From Fagopyrum homotropicum (Eukaryota > Streptophyta > Magnoliopsida > Caryophyllales > Polygonaceae): a stretch of 64,000 nt of DNA. Below, piece after piece: positions 46,701 through 55,564 of this stretch. The position numbers and the translations under genes are program-made. The notes beneath the pieces were generated by a model. That model was not told the origin of the DNA, ran no database searches, and worked only from the letters and a program-made list of their open reading frames with translations. The stretch covers positions 37,897,001 to 37,961,000 of the forward strand of contig BSWB01000003.1 of NCBI GenBank assembly GCA_033239125.1, in the 5' to 3' direction. Positions within the stretch are counted from its first letter, which is position 1. Each line of letters starts with the position of its first letter.

Positions 46701-47852
46701 GATCCAAGTCCCTTCATCTGTCTTGATGCATTCTACCCTGTTGTACCTTCTACGCACCATAGTGCTTGTATGGAAGAATGATGTATTTCTATCACCATCG
46801 ACAATCCATTTTTCCCTTGATTTTTGAAGCCAAAGCACCTCTTCCTGATCAAGAACGTCATTGAGCTCGTCTTGAGTAGTGGAGTGAAGGTCCAACAATC
46901 CCTGGGAGATATTGCGTTCGATTTCACATTGCAATGTTGTCAGCCTGTCAATTAGCAGTTTTTTCCTAACCTCGATCCTTCCGAACGAAGCCTCATTCCA
47001 TCTTAAAAGTCGCAATTTGAGGACCGATAATGCACGGTTCAGGTCCGTTTTATGATTGTTCCATGCGTCCGTGACAACCGATGGGTATTCAGCATGCATA
47101 ACCCAGGCGGCCTCGAAGCGGAAAGGTCGTCTAGCTTTGTTGACCCGCCGAAGTGGGCATAATTGTAACAGAATCGGATTATGATCAGAAGACAAGGCTG
47201 GAAGGTGCCTTACAGTCGCCTCAGGCCATCCAAGACGGGCCTCCCCGTTCATAAATACCCTGTCGAGTCGTTTGGATATCCTCCGTTCAGTAGTTCGACC
47301 TCTATTCCAGGTATACTGTGGACCATTGTATCCCATATCAATGAGTTGAGTGGAGCTAACCCAGTTGAGGAAAGTTTTGGTGTCGGGTGATAACGAATTT
47401 GAGGTCCCCCCTACCTCCTTAATATCTAGAACGCAGTTAAAGTCGCCTCCGACAATGACTTGACCAGAGCAAGATGTGATGGCATGCTTTAGCGGATCCC
47501 AGCACGGAGCGCGTCGTCGAGGGGTAGGCGGATTATAGACTGCGAAAAAATCCACGTCTTTTGTCCCGAGGCGAATCGAGGCGTGGATGAAGTTGAGATC
47601 TTTGTGCTTGATAGAAACAGCAAGGGAGGCAGAATTCCATAGAATCCAAATACCACCCTCAAACCCGATCGCTTCGACTCTTTCGAAATCTGTGAACTTC
47701 GAACGTAGACAGACCTCCTCCGCGTTTACGCCAGATATCTTGGTTTCAAATAACAGTAATAGTTCTACTTTGTGACGGTGTAACATATAATTAAGGGCCT
47801 TGCGGAACCGTCGATTTCCCGCTCCCCTACAATTCCATAGTAGAATATTCAT
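43758..47852 (-). CDS. LINE ORF2: endonuclease, reverse transcriptase and RNase H
   Basis: 1364 residues. An AP-like endonuclease nicks the target; it starts MNILLWNCRGAG, with the catalytic Glu36 in LLLFETK, GGDFNCVLD and the SSDHNP motif near residue 225. The reverse transcriptase copies the RNA at the nick. It shows PLKAPGSDGFSSIFFQ, IKIDLEKAYDRLSW, a GVRQGDPLSPYIF block and the FADD box with Asp690 and Asp691. A Cys/His zinc-finger-like region follows (zf-RVT type, CSRCLGVSETSIHLLRDC), then a plant-type RNase H from about residue 1221 (Asp1225 in LNTDGS, AELWGL, VEIDSE). There are no stops or shifts. It starts at the ATG that overlaps the ORF1 stop. Confidence 0.92.
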   Translation of the reverse strand: MNILLWNCRGAGNRRFRKALNYMLHRHKVELLLLFETKISGVNAEEVCLRSKFTDFERVEAIGFEGGIWILWNSASLAVSIKHKDLNFIHASIRLGTKDVDFFAVYNPPTPRRRAPCWDPLKHAITSCSGQVIVGGDFNCVLDIKEVGGTSNSLSPDTKTFLNWVSSTQLIDMGYNGPQYTWNRGRTTERRISKRLDRVFMNGEARLGWPEATVRHLPALSSDHNPILLQLCPLRRVNKARRPFRFEAAWVMHAEYPSVVTDAWNNHKTDLNRALSVLKLRLLRWNEASFGRIEVRKKLLIDRLTTLQCEIERNISQGLLDLHSTTQDELNDVLDQEEVLWLQKSREKWIVDGDRNTSFFHTSTMVRRRYNRVECIKTDEGTWISDSELLKKNAHCYFKNLFAPEQPDPNNSSYGTFFSNFPPLLQEDADFLCRPVSSSEIKKCLFGMHPLKAPGSDGFSSIFFQKSWETVGQTVMDFVQNFFSTGTHTPGVNNTMITLIPKCRSPDHISKFRPIGLCNVKYKVISKLLVSRLQPLMNKLVCPFQSSFIPGRMIEDNVVIVQELVHSIVRKKSGKKWLAIKIDLEKAYDRLSWKFIEETCELLGLPLVWRKWISACIRSESMSVLWNGELTDCFTPTRGVRQGDPLSPYIFVLCLERLGHAIQMQVENGNWMPIRVNRRSVGFSHVFFADDIVLFAEASISNLQVISKCLNDFCDASGLKVSPSKSEILVSPNVGEDLRNDISNLLGFPIVAELGKYLGFPILHNRMSRNDFNFLVAKTKDRLASWKGRLLSFAGRLTLVKSILNTFPSYIMRVVKLPVSICNELDQLCRSFLWGDSDVQRKIHLVSWSEVCKPLDCGGLGIRTSAHANAVGLGKLAWRFACTTSAPWTTLLMGKYGIQDSRSFFDISISKKGSIILRGLIWAKANVLLLGTKWVVSNGLQTRFWSDVWCGDEPLINTIQELPVWSSVTDRVRDYWCDGLGWNWNGFSLGLPAQLLVNIAKINITESEILNDCISWSLTSNGFYSSGSAYRAIIRHESGTTSIAPIYKLIWRLNVPERIKSFLWLVSRERLLTNAERFRRHLASDDSCSRCLGVSETSIHLLRDCCSATAIWGNLLSSDYAGDFYSSNIQSWLHVNLSRTDLATADLPWNICFAVTSWWCWKWRNEFIFRASEPPPNKVQWIVAYAKRIVQAKNGINAPKLMQNRTEAFIRWVAPRVGWIKLNTDGSVRTVVGAASAGGLFRDSNGQWLCGFLLHIGTSTVPEAELWGLSTGLYLAWEKGYRNIIVEIDSELIIKLVQRSVPNYHPLFSLISRCQGFLRRNWNIQLRHTYRESNAAADHLASVASSYPLGFFTYSIPLLRLFLF

Positions 47853-49396
47853 TGGGAACCCTCGATCGGGGAGGACCGTGGTGCCATGGGGAGCTGTGGT
47901 GACTGGACTGCCTCCGACATATGAGTATCCACTCTATCAGGCGGGATTGCGACCTCGACAACAGACGGATTAGTATCGATGTCCATATCGGGTGTGGGGT
48001 TGGAGCCGGCTTCATGGTTCTCGCAAGCACTGCGTGCAGGGTCATTGGAGATCGAGGCTGAGCTGCTAGTAACCCTAGCTATATTCAACTTAGGGTCCAG
48101 TTGAGGTGTTGCTGGTGTATTGGTTATTGGGCTGGTGGGCTTTCCTGTGGGCCCAGAATTTCTGTCAGTTCCCATAAGTTTGGGACGTTTTGGCTGTTTC
48201 TGCTTTGGGTTAGGGTTTACTGCTGATTCCCCTGGCGCATTAATAGTAGCCGTTACTTCCTGAACTTTATTGATCATAATTGCGACATGATTATCGGCCG
48301 GCTTTTCAGCTTCTGAGGCGTTGGAAATTGGAATATCGGCTTGAGGCTCCACGTCATTGTCTGTTGGTTCGATGCTGTTGAGGATTTCGAATTGATTCGT
48401 TGTAGCTGGTAATTCATAATTCGGTGACGTAGAACCCGGAGTCGCTTTCTGTTTTCTCTGCCTACGAGTCGCAGACATCCATGGACCAAGGAATGATGTG
48501 TCGGGTACTGATGTTGTGTTCTCCGTAGGTGGTACCGCGGGCGTTCCAATTGGTTGAGCTATCTTTTGACCTTCAGAGTTGATTGGAGTAGCCTCGTCAT
48601 TCGGTGTTATGGGTTTGATTTTAGGGCATCTTTCTACAGTGTGGCCATACAATCCGCATCTGTGACATATCGAATTCAGACCCTCGTAAACCACGTGGAC
48701 TCTGTTCTCCCCGACCAGAATTGTCCCTATGAGCGGCCTATCGAGTTCAATTTCAATGCACACACGTGCAAATTTTCCTCTTGTAGCATACAGCGTATTG
48801 AGATCGACTTTCAGAGGCGTCCCCAGGGCTGAGGCAAGTCCATATAGAACGCCTTCATCATATAATTGCATGGGGAGGTCGGATAATCTAGCCCAAGCGA
48901 AGATAGTACGCATAACATCATTGTAGGGATTGAAGTCGGCTACCCATGGTCGTACTGTGATGTAATGCCCGAAGATTTCCCAAGGTCCTTCAGTGAGCGA
49001 TTTCAGAAAATCCTCCTCATGATCGAATCTGACAGCGTAATAACCATTAGGTAGATCGATGATGGCCATCGGTCCTGAAGGCCGCCAGAGTTGGTACAAT
49101 CTCTTTTCCAGAAACCGAAAGGCCACAATCCTGCCAAGGACTTTCACGATCACAGCCTTCTTCCATTTTTCCGACAATGATTGAACGACGTCATCATCAA
49201 TTTCAGCCACTGCAAGCCCATTTACACCTTCGGGATATGAAATCCGCATCTTGCGTGACTCGATTAAAGTATCGCAGCACAGCGGAGCGGCTATGACGGG
49301 TATCTTTCCGACCACAGTGGCGTAAGACTTTGGTTCGGGAGGTTTATCTGGGGGAATAGGGGATGGGGGAGGCTCTGCGGTGGGAATTGGCGGCAT
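47849..49396 (-). CDS. LINE ORF1: RNA-binding protein (DUF4283, CCHC knuckle)
   Basis: 515 residues starting MPPIPTAEPPPSPIP. A proline-rich N-terminus is followed by a DUF4283-type domain (about residues 50-190, with KWKKAVIVKVLGR, LWRPSGPMAIIDLPNGYY and GPWEIFGHYITVRPW). A single CCHC zinc knuckle lies at residues 244-257 (CHRCGLYGHTVERC), before a long low-complexity Pro/Thr/Asn tail. It is the plant L1 counterpart of the ORF1 RNA chaperone and should coat the element RNA. The stop TGA shares ATGA with the ORF2 start (47849-47852), so ORF2 may be made by termination-reinitiation. Confidence 0.88.
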   Translation of the reverse strand: MPPIPTAEPPPSPIPPDKPPEPKSYATVVGKIPVIAAPLCCDTLIESRKMRISYPEGVNGLAVAEIDDDVVQSLSEKWKKAVIVKVLGRIVAFRFLEKRLYQLWRPSGPMAIIDLPNGYYAVRFDHEEDFLKSLTEGPWEIFGHYITVRPWVADFNPYNDVMRTIFAWARLSDLPMQLYDEGVLYGLASALGTPLKVDLNTLYATRGKFARVCIEIELDRPLIGTILVGENRVHVVYEGLNSICHRCGLYGHTVERCPKIKPITPNDEATPINSEGQKIAQPIGTPAVPPTENTTSVPDTSFLGPWMSATRRQRKQKATPGSTSPNYELPATTNQFEILNSIEPTDNDVEPQADIPISNASEAEKPADNHVAIMINKVQEVTATINAPGESAVNPNPKQKQPKRPKLMGTDRNSGPTGKPTSPITNTPATPQLDPKLNIARVTSSSASISNDPARSACENHEAGSNPTPDMDIDTNPSVVEVAIPPDRVDTHMSEAVQSPQLPMAPRSSPIEGSQ

Positions 49397-49440
49397 CGAG
49401 ATATTTCAACTCATTATTCATCAAATCATCATCCCTACTT

Positions 49441-49888
49441 AATTAATATTAGTAGCCGAGATAGCTTCAACCACCTTCATTAAATTATTTCATCATATCG
49501 ATCATTTGATAGGCTAAATGCTTTCTAATTGTATTTTCTACAGTAGTTAATAAGCATTAAAACAATAATACCCGAATCCAAATGAAACAATACTTAATTA
49601 GTTACCAAACATTGACCAAATGGGGCGATTATTGGATTAATCATATGTCTCCCCTTAGCCTTTTAATAAATTCCTCGCAAGCTGTGATTGTGTGTTTGTA
49701 ATCCATCTTCTTGCACTTACCTTCACACCCAACTTTTTCTAATCAATCTCGCCAATAGTATTGCTTTAGTTATGCCAATGTCACAAACATGACATCAAGT
49801 GAAAGTGAGAATCTTTTTTTCCTTTCTTTTTCGAAATATGCATACACCTTTATTGAATTTACAAGATGCTCAAGCCTATATACATTCA
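49441..49888. other. stretch without recognised features
   Basis: AT-rich intergenic DNA between the LINE and the first Tourist-like MITE. No coding signal was seen. It ends in the TCA duplication at 49886-49888. Confidence 0.3.
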
Positions 49889-50181
49889 CGGCCCGTTTGG
49901 TTTTAACTCCGAAATCGAAGACGTAATGGAAACGAATCTAGTCAATACATATACCCTTGTCTATTAAAATTTATTGGAATCATTCCTTGTGGTTTGTAGT
50001 AATTGGATGAGAGTTTGATTACTTTTGATACCCTATAGAGTAACAAAATGTGAGGAAGCAAGTGCATTTTTCATTAAACCATGGAGAATGATTCCATAAA
50101 ATTTCATGAATATGGATATACATATGGACTAAATTCGTTTCCATTTCGTTTCCGTTTCCGGAGTTGGAACAAAACGGGCCC
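49889..50181. mobile_element. Tourist-like MITE (PIF/Harbinger group)
   Basis: 293 bp with ends CGGCCCGTTTGGTTTTAA and, on the right, AACAAAACGGGCCC, flanked by TCA (49886-49888, 50182-50184). The GGGCCCGTTTGG-type end and 3-bp duplication fit Tourist/Harbinger. The interior repeats GGAATCATTCC and CGAATCTAGTC text. A second copy begins at 63857. Confidence 0.8.
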
Positions 50182-50184
50182 TCA

Positions 50185-50718
50185 GTATATTTGACAATGT
50201 AATATTACGTAGATGAAGATAAAGATGAAAGTGAAGGGATATATTATTTAGATAAAGAATTAAGGAGATGAAATTCTTTAAGAGGATGAATATGAAAATA
50301 AGTGAAATAAGTATTTGTTAAAATATATATGATTGTGGATAAAATTATAAAAAAATACGTGTTAGATTTTTCTTAGATGAAAAAAGAAAGATGGGTAAAA
50401 AATAAAATTTTAGTCTCAATAATCCTTATAATCAAAATTTTATAGAATTACAAAATTTTCATAATCTTATTCTCTTAATTTTCATAATCTAAACCCTTTG
50501 ATCTTCTTAATTCTCTTATCAAACGAGATTACGAAAATTAATTTTTCTTTTTAATTTTTATAATTTTAATTCCCATAATTTATACACTTATCAAACTGAA
50601 CCATTATATCTCCTTTGTCAACCAAATACAAATCCAATACGTCAACCTTTCCCTACCATCCCATCTGGTCATTGATGAATTTTAGTTTGGGTGAGGATAC
50701 TTTCAATCTCGGCATATA
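50185..50718. other. stretch without recognised features
   Basis: AT-rich. 50420-50600 has loosely inverted ATAATCT/AGATTA words but no definable element. Confidence 0.3.
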
Positions 50719-50898
50719 GGGTCCGTTTGGTGAGTCTTGAGGTTTATTTTGAGGGATGAAAAATTTCAATAATCTTCCAATAATCTGATAATCTACTTGA
50801 AGTTGGATACTTTTTTGAGGCCAAAATAATCTCCTAAAATAATCTGAGTACAACAACCCCTCTAATAACCCCGTAAAAAGTTGTTGCCGAACAGACCC
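50719..50898. mobile_element. short MITE with GGGTCCGTTTGG ends
   Basis: 180 bp. Ends GGGTCCGTTTGGTGA and, reverse complemented on the right, GGGTCTGTTCGGCAAC. ATA flanks both sides (50716-50718 and 50899-50901). Internal TAATCT/AGATTA repeats. Probably Harbinger/Tourist-like, but a different family from 49889. Confidence 0.65.
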
Positions 50899-50901
50899 AT
50901 A

Positions 50902-52079
50902 ATGTGTATGGAGGATTATACAATACTAATCTTTTGTATTATATACTAATTGCCTATACTACAAATTACTATGTACTTTTATGTTATATGTTTAATGTAA
51001 ACTACAACCACATAATCTAGTACCTTTCAACAACTAATAAAATCTATAAAACATACGACCTTCAATTTAACATTTTTTACCCCTCAAGTTGGAGTGTATG
51101 TTCCAAACACCTAACTTAAAAAATGACATTGAAATTATTGGTGGTCTAAAGCTCTATTGAAGAAAGAATGGTCAATTGGTCGGATGATAGGACATGGAAT
51201 GTGGAGATGTTTCCAAGTTGAAAATGGTTGCGGATAATGTAACAATGCACTTCGATGTGCTTTGTGAGCTCATAAAAGACTGGATTGCAAGTGATATAAA
51301 GGGTCGTTGATTGTCGTATTATAAGTGCATGGGTTGATTGTGAGCAATGCAAAAAGACTTGAATAATGATTATAGTCATACGAGTTCCTAGGTTGTCGAC
51401 GTCATAAATTTGTATTCGGCTTTAGTAGGATAGCAAAAAAACCGACGTCACAAGAATGACGGGATCAATCGTAATCATAGTAATCGAGTGCCGAATCACA
51501 ATGACTACCTATGTATTAGTAGTGAAAATAGACAAGTCAACTAAGCCAAGAGGATTGAAAAAGAGTAAGGGAAGAAATTTCAGGTTGTTTCCAGTTTTAG
51601 AGGTTGGAATTGTCAAAGACAAAGTAGCAAACAAATATGAAGATCGAAAAAAATAAAAGAGAAAACGATATAAGGAATAAATATCACGACTATAATAAAT
51701 CCATATATATGATAGCACTTTGTTTAACGCCTTTTACCATCATTATTCTATTTCATTCCCTTTCTCTTTGAGGCTTAATAACATATCTTATCGGTCTATT
51801 TCCTTCATGTTAGTGATTTAGAGATATATCGGTTCGTTTATGTAATCGCAGACATTCCAAAGTACAAATGATATACCTATAGCAGAATGACCTCGTGCAC
51901 ACTAAGGATATCCTTGCGGTCAAAGAATTTAAGGTAAAGACGGAAATGACTGAGGCCCGAGAGTGAAATGAAGAGAATCGGAAAACATGCAAAAATGATC
52001 GACGAGTAGTACGTTCGACCGACCAAGGTTTCTCTCTTCAATCTGCATGCGACCTCCAAACGACCTCATGTTGAAGTGT
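50902..52079. other. intergenic stretch, nothing recognised
   Basis: No conserved coding region or element end was found on either strand. The short open frames near 51456-51656 are not supported by any known motif. Confidence 0.3.
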
Positions 52080-52384
52080 TAAAGGTTGTGCTAGTTGGTA
52101 AAACACAAAACACTTGTGTTTATTATAGTGTTTTTAATATGAAAAAGACCGATTTTCTCATATATTTTTTTTTTATCAATATTGCATTAATTTAATCAGG
52201 TTTATAACACATCTCTCGCCTCACCCGCAAACACGTTACTACGCCGCTGAAACCTTCAAAGAAGAGAGCTCTATCCATGGAAGGCACCGCCGTCAAAGAC
52301 TCTCACACAATCTCTTGCCTCACTTGAGAACTCGAACTCTTCCGGGTAACCTATCCTTAAACTCGAAAACGTTCACGATCCTAC

Positions 52385-52700
52385 TCTTTTTCTTCTATAA
52401 ACCGTTAATTTGAGAAATCGTTCAAGCAATTTCTCGCCTCACCTGTTTGCTGGTTCACGCAATCTCTCACCTCACATGTAAATCGTTAATCTAAATTTTG
52501 AGAAATCGTTCACGCAATTTCTCGCCTCACTTGGTTGCCGGTTTACGCAATCTCTCTCCTCACTTGTAAATCGTTAATTTGAGAAATTTGAGAAATCGTT
52601 CACGTAATTTCTTGCCTCACCTTGTTGTTGGTTCACCCAATCTCGTGCTTCACTTGTAAATCGTTAATTTGAGAAATTAGAGAAATCGTTAATCTAATAA
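52385..52700 (+). repeat. three tandem units of about 85-95 bp in the leader
   Basis: Each unit holds GAGAAATCGTTCACGCAATT, TCTCGCCTCACTTG, GGTTCACGCAATCTCTC and CACTTGTAAATCGTTAAT. They precede the MYB-like gene relic inside the Harbinger-like element. Confidence 0.8.
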
Positions 52701-53401
52701 ATTGAACCTTTTGACTCTCTTTGTTACTAGTTCTACAAATATGCAGAATTTGTGTTGTTTCTTTGTGTGTGCTGAACTCAATACTCAATACTGAGTAATG
52801 ATAGGCCAAAATTTGTGTTATTACTTAGTGTGTGATGCACTATGTGTTGAGTAGGAATCTTGTACAATTTGTAGTGAGGAACTCAATCACTTAAACCCAC
52901 TAAAAAGACCAAAATTTCCGGCCTCACTTTTTGATTTTTTTAATGTAATATACTCATTGTTTAATAATGAGCAATATTGGTGAGTGATATTTTGCTTGAT
53001 TGGGGTGTACCGTGTTATTTTGATTTATAAAAAACTTGGTTTAACAAACTAGGAATGTCTAACATGAACTACACTAAATGGTGAACATATTCTTACATTT
53101 ACTCAAATTCATGTTTCCTTAAGCTAAACAGATTTTTAAAGGTCTATAACTTTGGTTATTTATCTCGTTTTGATATTTTATGGGTGGAATGCACAAATAA
53201 ACATCAAGGGCAAGCAACTCTAACTTGGTTGGTCTCGGTCTCTCACTCTATACGTTCAATTTCCATAATCATAGCCTCTATATGTTGGATTTGTTGATTT
53301 GAATTTAAGAACTTCATCCTCTATGTTGCATTAACTACAACTTAAAGGTCTTATTGTTTTTTCTTAAAAGTGAATAAACTTACTATTGTTGTTTAGTTTA
53401 G

Positions 53402-54196
53402 ATGGAGAATAATATTTCTCAGAGTCGTTCTAGAGGTCCAAATTTTACATGGAATGATGAAATTTTAAGAATTCTTGTGAAAATTCTTATTGAATACCAA
53501 AATAAAAATGATAGCAAGCATGCATACATTGGAAAGACATAACTGCTACTTTTACTAATAAGTGCGGAAATAGTGATGTGAAGGCTGTTTGTAGGAATAA
53601 GTACGAGTCGATGAAAAAGAGTACAAGGCTTGGAATTTGCATATGAATTCAAAGACGGGTCTTGGTTGGGACGACATCACTCGTATGATCACGACTTCTA
53701 ATGAATGGTGGGATAGGAAGATTAAGGTATTTCTATTAATTTTCTCTAGAAGAATCATGTGTCTCAATGTGTAATATACTGATGTATTTATTAATGTTGC
53801 AGGAAGATGAAAAATATAAGAAATAAAAGAACAAGGGAATGGATGTCGAGTATGAAGAGCTGTTGCGTACACTTTTTTTCGAGAAATATAGCAAAAGGGC
53901 GACTAGTCATGTCATTTGGCATGATTTCTGAAAAAAGCCCCAAGCGTGTATTACTTACATCTGATGAGGAAGTAGGGTTAGGCCAAGGTGTTGGTGGTGA
54001 TAGTCAATTTTGCACAGTTATTGACACCTTCAATGAAGAAGAAGCATTTAGCCACTCAAGAGTAGACGCATACCTCAATGAGCAGCCATTTGAGGCAACA
54101 CAAGCTTCTACACCAACTCCAATAACTAGAGTTACTACTGACAAGACTCTAATGAAGATATCAACTTTTCATGTGCTCCTTTGTCTCAAGTTTTAA
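53402..54196 (+). pseudogene. MYB/SANT-like (Myb_DNA-bind_3) gene, frameshifted
   Basis: Proteins of this kind bind transposon ends beside a Harbinger transposase, and also occur as host genes. From the ATG at 53402 the N-terminal helix reads FTWNDEILRILVKILIEYQ. A stop and frameshift near 53540 and another shift in an A run near 53611 break the domain. It continues with AWNLHMNSKTGLGWDD and ITTSNEWWDRKIK, the signature end of the domain. A GT-AG intron (53727-53802) follows, then KNKGMDVEYEELL and a Ser/Asp-rich tail in a shifted frame. It is not translatable as it stands. Confidence 0.6.
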
Positions 54197-55564
54197 CATT
54201 GTTACATTACATGCATTAAATTAGACTTCCACATGCATGAGAAATAACGTAGAAAAACAATTTCTTAGTCTTAAATATTCACCATGGGTATAAGAATTGA
54301 ATTACAACTCTAAGAAAAGGCAACAAGACTTCCACGTTGTTGTTCTAATCGTCTTATACCTGCGAAGATTATTTAAAATTGTCTTAACCTACCTGATCTC
54401 ACCTTCCTATAAAACAAGGCAGAAAACCACAACAAAATAACATGACAACTTTTCAATAAGTAAAGCAATTTCCCATTTTTAGTAGTACAAGGGACCTTGT
54501 TGATCTATGAAGTAAACCATCTGCTACTCATAAGTAATATCCTTTGAAGGTAACATCATATTTCAATATATAAGAAACATTTAATCTCAAAATAGAAAGA
54601 ATGTATAAGATAGAGAAAATACGGAAAATTACCCCCTAACTTGACAAATCACATCATGAATTGAAAAATAACTATCATGAACTTAAAGCTCCAACATCAC
54701 GAGGGCTTAAGAGCGTAACATGTAAGCAAGTATACCTTATAAGACAATTATAGGGAGGTAAACTTACTCAAATTCAAGAGCATACTCAACAAGATCCAAC
54801 AATCACAAAGTCGAGAAAAATTATGACCCAAATTTGTTGCATAAAATGTGGGCCAAAACTTGTTGCGTCAAATTTGTGAAGTAACCTTAAATGTAAGAAT
54901 GATCCAGGGTGAAGCTAAAATCTCCCTCTCTAACAAACACTAAACTTGAAAAGGAGTATCTAAAATGTGAATATAGGGTATACCATGAAGTAATTCAGTA
55001 AATAAAACATCAGTAGCAAGTAGATGCACATAAACATGAATAAACATAAATAATCAGTTAAAAATAGGTTAAGAATCAGTTTTTAATAGGTTAACAAATA
55101 AGTTTTCAATAGGTTAAATAATCAGGGGGAGAATACAATATGGGTGAAGTTTCTCAGTCAACGATAGGTTAAAGACCAACCACGCAAAATTACGTGAAAT
55201 CGGATTCAAGAAAGTTTGTATATATATACCTGGTTTCAGTCAACGGGGGGAATGCAACCATGACAACCACACCCATAGAGAAGTTCTTCGATGACGGCTT
55301 CCATTGAAGAAGGGAACGTGAAACCACTGAGTCCAAGGAAGAGGAGGTCGAAGCAATGACGTGTTCACCAAGTGAGAGAAAGTGAGAAAATGTCGTTCTT
55401 ATACATGCTAGAAGAGCGTAAATACGATGGATAGTAGGACAACAAAGTCTTTTTATTTTCAAAAATACTATACAAAAAACCGAAACCCTCATTTTTTTAG
55501 TGTTTCATAAACACTTACAAAAAAACGAAACACTAGTGTTACTCCGGCCACCAAACAACCATAA

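Larger units (their letters stand above)
43641..49440 (-). mobile_element. full-length L1-type LINE with two open ORFs
   Basis: On the minus strand the order is short 5' UTR, ORF1, ORF2, about 105 bp of 3' UTR and a 12-nt poly(A) (T run at 43641-43652). Both ORFs are uninterrupted and full length for plant L1 elements, so the copy may be recent and possibly able to move. I could not identify matching target duplications. The 5' boundary (about 49400-49440) is therefore approximate. This is the only retroelement in the window with intact coding capacity. Confidence 0.85.
52083..55561 (+). mobile_element. Harbinger-like element carrying only a MYB-like gene relic
   Basis: The ends are imperfect inverted repeats (left AGGTTGTGCTAGTTGGTAAA, right reverse complement TGGTTGTTTGGTGGCCGG), flanked by TAA on both sides (52080-52082 and 55562-55564). 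TAA fits the TWA preference of PIF/Harbinger. CACTAGTGTTTCG and AACACTTGTGTTT words lie just inside the ends. Inside is a MYB/SANT-type DNA-binding gene relic, the usual companion of Harbinger transposases. The DDE transposase itself was not seen, so the copy is non-autonomous. 54200-55500 shows no further gene. Confidence 0.6.
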
